From Candidatus Rhodoferax odensensis (GTDB taxonomy: Bacteria; Pseudomonadota; Gammaproteobacteria; Burkholderiales; Burkholderiaceae_C), in assembly GCA_016718405.1 (NCBI GenBank), contig JADKDJ010000035.1, positions 62,001 to 126,000 on the forward strand: a DNA stretch of 64,000 bases, given 5' to 3'. Every line of letters begins with the position of its first letter. The first letter of the stretch is position 1. The translations under genes and the position numbers were made by a program. The notes under the pieces are model-generated. The model ran no database searches. It saw nothing but the letters and a program-made list of their open reading frames with translations, and was not told the origin of the DNA. This document shows, piece by piece, positions 60,107 through 64,000 of the stretch.

Positions 60107-61672
60107 CTAAAAGAGACGGACCCGAACCACGAACTGCATCACGACAAGTCCCAACAGGAACCCCACGCCCCCGTAGATCAGGCTTTGCAGGAGTCGGTTG
60201 GTACGCTTTTGCTCATGCAGCAACTCCTGCTGCTGGCGCTGCAGCTCTGCTTGATTGCCTTGCAGAAAGTTGACCAATAGCCGCGGCAGTTCGGGTAGCA
60301 GTTTGGCGTAACGCGGCGCCTCGTTGCGCAGTTCATCCATCAGCTTCTTGGGCCCGAGCTGGTCAACCATCCAGGTCTCCAGGAAAGGCTTGGCGGTGTG
60401 CCAAAGATCAAGCTCTGGATCGAGCTCGCGGCCCAAACCCTCGATGTTGAGCAGCGTCTTCTGCAGCAGCACCAGCTGGGGCTGAATTTCGACGTGAAAG
60501 CGCCGTGAGGTCTGAAACAGGCGCATCAGAACCATGCCTAGGGAGATTTCCTTGAGTGGCCGGTCAAAGTAAGGCTCACACACCGATCGAATCGCCGACT
60601 CGAGTTCGTCCACACGGGTCGCTGCGGGAACCCACCCCGACTCAATGTGCAACTCGGCCACGCGCTTGTAGTCACGTCGGAAAAAGGCGGTGAAGTTCTG
60701 TGCCAGGTATTCCTTGTCGAATTCGGTCAGCGTTCCCACAATGCCAAAGTCCAGCGAGATGTAGCGCCCAAAGGTTGCTGGATTGACGCTTACCTGAATG
60801 TTGCCGGGATGCATGTCGGCGTGAAAGAAACCATCCCGAAAGACCTGCGTAAAGAAAATCGTCACGCCGTCGCGCGCCAGCTTCGCAATATCAACGCCAG
60901 CCTCTCGCAGTTTGTCCACTTGGCTGATGGGAATGCCGACCATGCGCTCCATCACAATGACGTCGGTCATGCAGTAGTCCCAGAACATCTCTGGAATCAG
61001 CACCAGGTTGAGGCCTTCCATATTGCGCCGCAACTGTGCGGCACTGGACGCCTCGCGCACCAAGTCAAGCTCGTCGTGCAGGTACTTGTCAAACTCAGCC
61101 ACCACTTCGCGTGGCTTGAGACGCTTGCCATCGGCCGACAGCCCATCGACCCAGTTGGCCATCATGCGCATCAGGCTCAGGTCTTTTTCGATCGCCAGCA
61201 GCATGCCGGGGCGCAGTACCTTGACGGCGACATCGCGCACTGCGCCATGTCGGTCCAAGATGGTTGCAAAGTGAACCTGGGCGATCGACGCACTGGCCAC
61301 GGGCTCACGGTCAAAGGTCAGGAAGATCTCATGCACACGCTTGCGAAACGAACGCTCGATGGTGGCAATCGCGACCTCGGTGGCGAACGGCGGAACACGA
61401 TCCTGCAGTCGGGCCAGCTCGTCGGCGATGTCGAGCGGCAGCAGATCCCGCCGGGTCGAGAGTACCTGGCCAAACTTGACAAAGATGGGGCCCAACCGCT
61501 CCAGCGCTTCGCGGATACGCTGGCCCCTGGGTGCCTTGAGATTGCGCCCAACCGACACGACCCTTGCCAGCACCCGCAGCCAGGGCCGCTGAAAACTGGT
61601 CAGAACCAGCTCATCAAGGCCATAACGCAGCACCACCCAGACAATGAATATCCCCCGCAGCAGCCGCGTCAT
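60107..61672 (-). CDS. ubiB: Ubiquinone biosynthesis accessory protein UbiB (ABC1/ADCK family)
   Basis: A 521-residue atypical kinase-like protein needed for coenzyme Q synthesis. It has the KxGQ motif (IFVKFGQVLSTR), the Ala-rich loop (ASIAQVHFA), VKVLRPG (Lys), DFGIVG (metal Asp) and two C-terminal membrane helices (about 495-520). The start at 61672 overlaps the ubiJ stop; upstream frame residues belong to ubiJ DNA. Confidence 0.94.
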   Translation of the reverse strand: MTRLLRGIFIVWVVLRYGLDELVLTSFQRPWLRVLARVVSVGRNLKAPRGQRIREALERLGPIFVKFGQVLSTRRDLLPLDIADELARLQDRVPPFATEVAIATIERSFRKRVHEIFLTFDREPVASASIAQVHFATILDRHGAVRDVAVKVLRPGMLLAIEKDLSLMRMMANWVDGLSADGKRLKPREVVAEFDKYLHDELDLVREASSAAQLRRNMEGLNLVLIPEMFWDYCMTDVIVMERMVGIPISQVDKLREAGVDIAKLARDGVTIFFTQVFRDGFFHADMHPGNIQVSVNPATFGRYISLDFGIVGTLTEFDKEYLAQNFTAFFRRDYKRVAELHIESGWVPAATRVDELESAIRSVCEPYFDRPLKEISLGMVLMRLFQTSRRFHVEIQPQLVLLQKTLLNIEGLGRELDPELDLWHTAKPFLETWMVDQLGPKKLMDELRNEAPRYAKLLPELPRLLVNFLQGNQAELQRQQQELLHEQKRTNRLLQSLIYGGVGFLLGLVVMQFVVRVRLF

Positions 61673-62220
61673 GGGGTGGTCCTGTCCGCTCCCGGCACCG
61701 GCACTGTGCCCACGAACTGGCGCAATGCCTGCACCATACTGCGCGCGGCCTGCCCAACGGTATGGGCGGGACCGTCCCCAATGATGCGCGAGAGGTCTTC
61801 CTCCAGGTCCCAGCGGACGTGATCGACCAGCCAATTGACCTCTGCCGCGAGTTGTACATCGCCCTCGATGCGAACCTCGGGTTTGTTACCGCGCAGAACC
61901 GAGTCAAGCAGCGCGAAGGGTGACTCCTCGGTGACCCAAAGCGTCAAATCAGGCTTGGTTTGCAGATCGGCGAGGTCCAGCAATCCCGCTGGCGTTGCCA
62001 GCAGCCTTAGCGCAAAACCGCGCCACTGGACCAGCACCACGTTGCCCTTTTGGCGAGCAAGACGAGCGGTTGCTTCGGACTCTTGCATCAGCACATGATT
62101 GAGCAGCAATACGATCCTGCGCTGCACCTCCTGAACCATCCAGTCGGGTGGTTGCAGACGCGATGCCAATATGGGTTGAAGCAAAGTGTCCAACAAAGAA
62201 AAGGGAGACTGTGTTGCCAT
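61669..62220 (-). CDS. ubiJ: Ubiquinone biosynthesis accessory factor UbiJ
   Basis: A 183-residue SCP2-domain protein in the fixed place between ubiE and ubiB. It has the SCP2-like WRGFALRLLATPAGLLDLA and SVLRGNKPEVRIEGDVQLAAEV (lipid-binding) parts and an amphipathic C-terminal helix. UbiJ binds hydrophobic Q intermediates and assembles the Ubi complex. It overlaps ubiB by 4 nt. Confidence 0.9.
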   Translation of the reverse strand: MATQSPFSLLDTLLQPILASRLQPPDWMVQEVQRRIVLLLNHVLMQESEATARLARQKGNVVLVQWRGFALRLLATPAGLLDLADLQTKPDLTLWVTEESPFALLDSVLRGNKPEVRIEGDVQLAAEVNWLVDHVRWDLEEDLSRIIGDGPAHTVGQAARSMVQALRQFVGTVPVPGADRTTP

Positions 62221-62351
62221 AGTCTCCCATTATCAGGTACGCCCCTCCGGCCCGCGCTGTGAGAGTCGTTGCGCTATCCCCCGCTGGGGCAACACTTACA
62301 ACCCGCGCTGCCCTTGCGAAGGGTATTGGGGCCTGTATCCGCGGCAAAGCC

Positions 62352-63338
62352 CTATTGCAGCGCCTGCACGCCCGCGACCAGCCAGCCGCTGCGGCCATCC
62401 CTTGGTTTCGTCATGTTCCAGACTTCCCGGAACGGGCCTGGGCCAGCCGAGGCATCCTCGCGAATCATGCCCGAGAATTCAACGCTGACCATGTACTCTG
62501 TCGCCGTCTCCTCGACACCCAACAGCTTGGCTTCGAGCATCACCACGTCGGTATGATTTCCCGGGGCGCCCGTGGTGGCCTCGCGCTCAGCCAGTTGTGT
62601 CTGGATCTCCTTGAGCATGTCGTCGGTCATCATGGCGCGAAGCGCTCCGATATCGGAGCGATCCCACGCCGCCTGCAAAGTAACGAAGTTGGACTTCGCC
62701 GAACGCAGGAAGCCGTCGACGTCAAAACCCTCTGGCACACCCCAACTCTGCGAACCCGCCAAGCCCGAACCGATCATGGATCCGGTTGACCCGGGCACCT
62801 TGCCAGCCTCGAACGCCATGCTGCTGCGCTCCCACGGCCGAGCGGAAGCGTCATTGCCCACGTTCTCTGGCCGATAGCTGCCCGGGGTTGGCGTCGCAGT
62901 GCTCGGCCCGGCGCCCTGGAATGCAAACGGTGCGCCACTTGCGCCGGGCGTCTGCGCTGCCTGACGACGGCGCATAAACCAGCCAACCGCCACCATGATT
63001 ACCAGCGCGAGAAGACCAAACATCAGAAACTGACCAAAGGCCTCGCCCAAGCCCAGCGAACTTGCTAACCAGGCAAGGCCCAGGCCAGCGGCCAAACCAC
63101 CCAGCATGGCACCCCAAGGTTTCTTGGCCGGCGTTGCAGCAGCCGCTGCCGCAGGCTTCGCCGCCGCATTGGTCGCGCTTTGAGCGGGCGCAGTCGGCGC
63201 GGTTGGCGCTGCCTCGCGTTGGGTCACGTTGCTGGACTGTTTGCCCACTGACTTGCCACCGCCCAGACGCCTGGCGGCGTCAGCGTCCATGGCTGCCATA
63301 CCCATTGCCATCGCCAAAATCAAAGTCCACAGTTTCAT
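62352..63338 (-). CDS. Tim44-like domain protein
   Basis: A 328-residue protein. It has a signal peptide (about 1-21), an Ala/Pro/Thr-rich linker, two membrane helices (about 80-125) and a C-terminal Tim44/NTF2-like domain from about 205 (FLRSAKSNFVTLQAAWDRSDIGALRAMMT, ending WLVAGVQAL). The family is found with ubiE/ubiJ/ubiB in Burkholderiales; function unclear. The 131 nt before ubiJ show no gene. Confidence 0.9.
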   Translation of the reverse strand: MKLWTLILAMAMGMAAMDADAARRLGGGKSVGKQSSNVTQREAAPTAPTAPAQSATNAAAKPAAAAAATPAKKPWGAMLGGLAAGLGLAWLASSLGLGEAFGQFLMFGLLALVIMVAVGWFMRRRQAAQTPGASGAPFAFQGAGPSTATPTPGSYRPENVGNDASARPWERSSMAFEAGKVPGSTGSMIGSGLAGSQSWGVPEGFDVDGFLRSAKSNFVTLQAAWDRSDIGALRAMMTDDMLKEIQTQLAEREATTGAPGNHTDVVMLEAKLLGVEETATEYMVSVEFSGMIREDASAGPGPFREVWNMTKPRDGRSGWLVAGVQALQ

Positions 63339-63386
63339 AGGTCCTCCATATCGCCCCAGCTTGGGGCTGGCATCGCAATCACAAGA

Positions 63387-64000
63387 TCAGCACTTGATTC
63401 CAACATGCAAGGCCACCAGCCCGCCGGTCAGGTTGTGGAAGTCCACATGACCAAAACCACCCTTGTGCATCATGGTCTTTAGCTCCTCTTGGCCAGGGTG
63501 CATTCGAATCGACTCGGCCAGGTAACGGTAGCTGGCATCGTCGTTTGCGACGAGCTTGCCCAACTTGGGCAGAACCTTGAACGAATACCAGTCGTAAGCC
63601 TTGGTCAGCGGCGGCGCCACCTTGGAGAACTCCAGCACCAACAGTTTGCCGCCGGGCCTGAGCACGCGGTTCATCTCGGCCAACGCCCTATCCTTGTGCG
63701 TCATGTTACGCAAGCCGAAAGCCACGCTGACCAGGTCGAACTGGCCACCTGGAAACGGTAGCGTCTCGGCGTCGCATACCAGGGTGGGCAGGATTACACC
63801 GGCGTCGATCAGGCGATTGCGCCCGGTACTGAGCATCGCCTCGTTGATATCGGTGTGAACCACACGGCCGGTTGGACCAACCTTCTTGGCAAATGCCAAC
63901 GCCAGATCGCCCGTTCCGCCAGCGATATCGAGCACCTGATCGCCCTGCCTGACGTCAGCCACCAGCACGGTGTAGGCCTTCCAGGCCCTGTGCAGGCCCA
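63387..64000 (-). CDS. ubiE: Demethylmenaquinone/2-methoxy-6-polyprenyl-benzoquinol methyltransferase UbiE (cut by window edge)
   Basis: At least 204 residues are visible; the start lies beyond base 64000. The visible part begins GLHRAWKAYTVLVADVRQGD, then motif I QVLDIAGGTGDLALAFA, VHTDINEAML, CDAETLPFPGGQFDLVSVAFGLRNM and LRPGGKLLVLEFSKV, ending FHNLTGGLVALHVGIKC. It does the C-methylation in ubiquinone and menaquinone synthesis. Family size is about 243-250 residues, so about 40 are missing. Confidence 0.94.
   Translation of the reverse strand, partial: GLHRAWKAYTVLVADVRQGDQVLDIAGGTGDLALAFAKKVGPTGRVVHTDINEAMLSTGRNRLIDAGVILPTLVCDAETLPFPGGQFDLVSVAFGLRNMTHKDRALAEMNRVLRPGGKLLVLEFSKVAPPLTKAYDWYSFKVLPKLGKLVANDDASYRYLAESIRMHPGQEELKTMMHKGGFGHVDFHNLTGGLVALHVGIKC

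Noticed and set aside
1..64000. tRNA or rRNA genes
   Set aside because: Intergenic stretches were read for tRNA-like TTCGANNC arms and rRNA motifs; none was convincing, though a scan by eye can miss one.

Overview
The window looks like chromosome of a betaproteobacterium of the order Burkholderiales, most likely the family Comamonadaceae (Rhodoferax/Polaromonas-like). I infer this from high-GC coding, the gene blocks ubiE - Tim44-like - ubiJ - ubiB - fmdB - DUF502 - aspS and panB-panC / nadA-nadC / gpsA / secB / grxC / rhodanese / gpmA / ctpA / moeB, a DUF3460 gene before scpA, and a folE-BLUF pair. I cannot name the genus. I saw no rRNA, tRNA, CRISPR array or complete insertion sequence.

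Layout. 0.1-7.4 kb: a GSH-type isomerase, a repeat-rich intergenic stretch, the Fe-S carrier apbC, a patatin phospholipase, a PAS-GGDEF diguanylate cyclase and metG. 7.6-23.2 kb: two convergent operons, each encoding a membrane complex of the hydrogenase-4/formate hydrogenlyase/complex I superfamily. Complex 1 (+) is B, C, E, F, G and a fused H-I. Complex 2 (-) is B, C, a fused E-F, G and I. Both 'large subunits' lack the two CxxC motifs that hold the [NiFe] centre, while the small subunits keep all four Cys for the proximal cluster and the antiporter-like subunits keep their Glu/Lys. They fit the poorly understood 'Ehr' (energy-converting-hydrogenase-related) class rather than true hydrogenases. 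A AAA ATPase sits between the two 3' ends. Upstream of complex 2, on the same strand, lie an unknown protein and a Pal-like lipoprotein that may share its transcript.

24.8-33.1 kb: two spermidine-synthase-like genes (one frameshifted), a ribbon-helix-helix regulator whose upstream motif also occurs before the Pal-like gene, DUF3460, scpA, nadB, a pabB-pabC fusion, a methyltransferase and a GFA protein. 33.1-40.9 kb is an accessory stretch: three toxin-antitoxin modules, two of whose antitoxins carry indels, plus two heavily frameshifted genes (a CrtC-like protein, then a reading path with methyltransferase, PAP2 phosphatase and Lgt-like parts), a LytS/LytTR two-component system and DUF1761.

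41-64 kb is mostly housekeeping: pantothenate (panBC), NAD (nadA, nadC, with nadB elsewhere), glycerol-3-phosphate and lower-glycolysis genes (gpsA and gpmA, both with one frameshift in this sequence), secB, grxC, ctpA, moeB, a second diguanylate cyclase followed by a ParA/FlhG ATPase, a DMT transporter, folE with a BLUF photoreceptor, clsB-EEP-nudB, aspS and the ubiquinone block. Folate/pterin genes (pabBC, folE, nudB) recur.

Caution: single-base frameshifts in conserved genes (gpsA, gpmA) suggest that some disruptions are sequencing or assembly errors. Small palindromic dispersed repeats lie in several intergenic regions; two related families show one apparent compensatory stem change.
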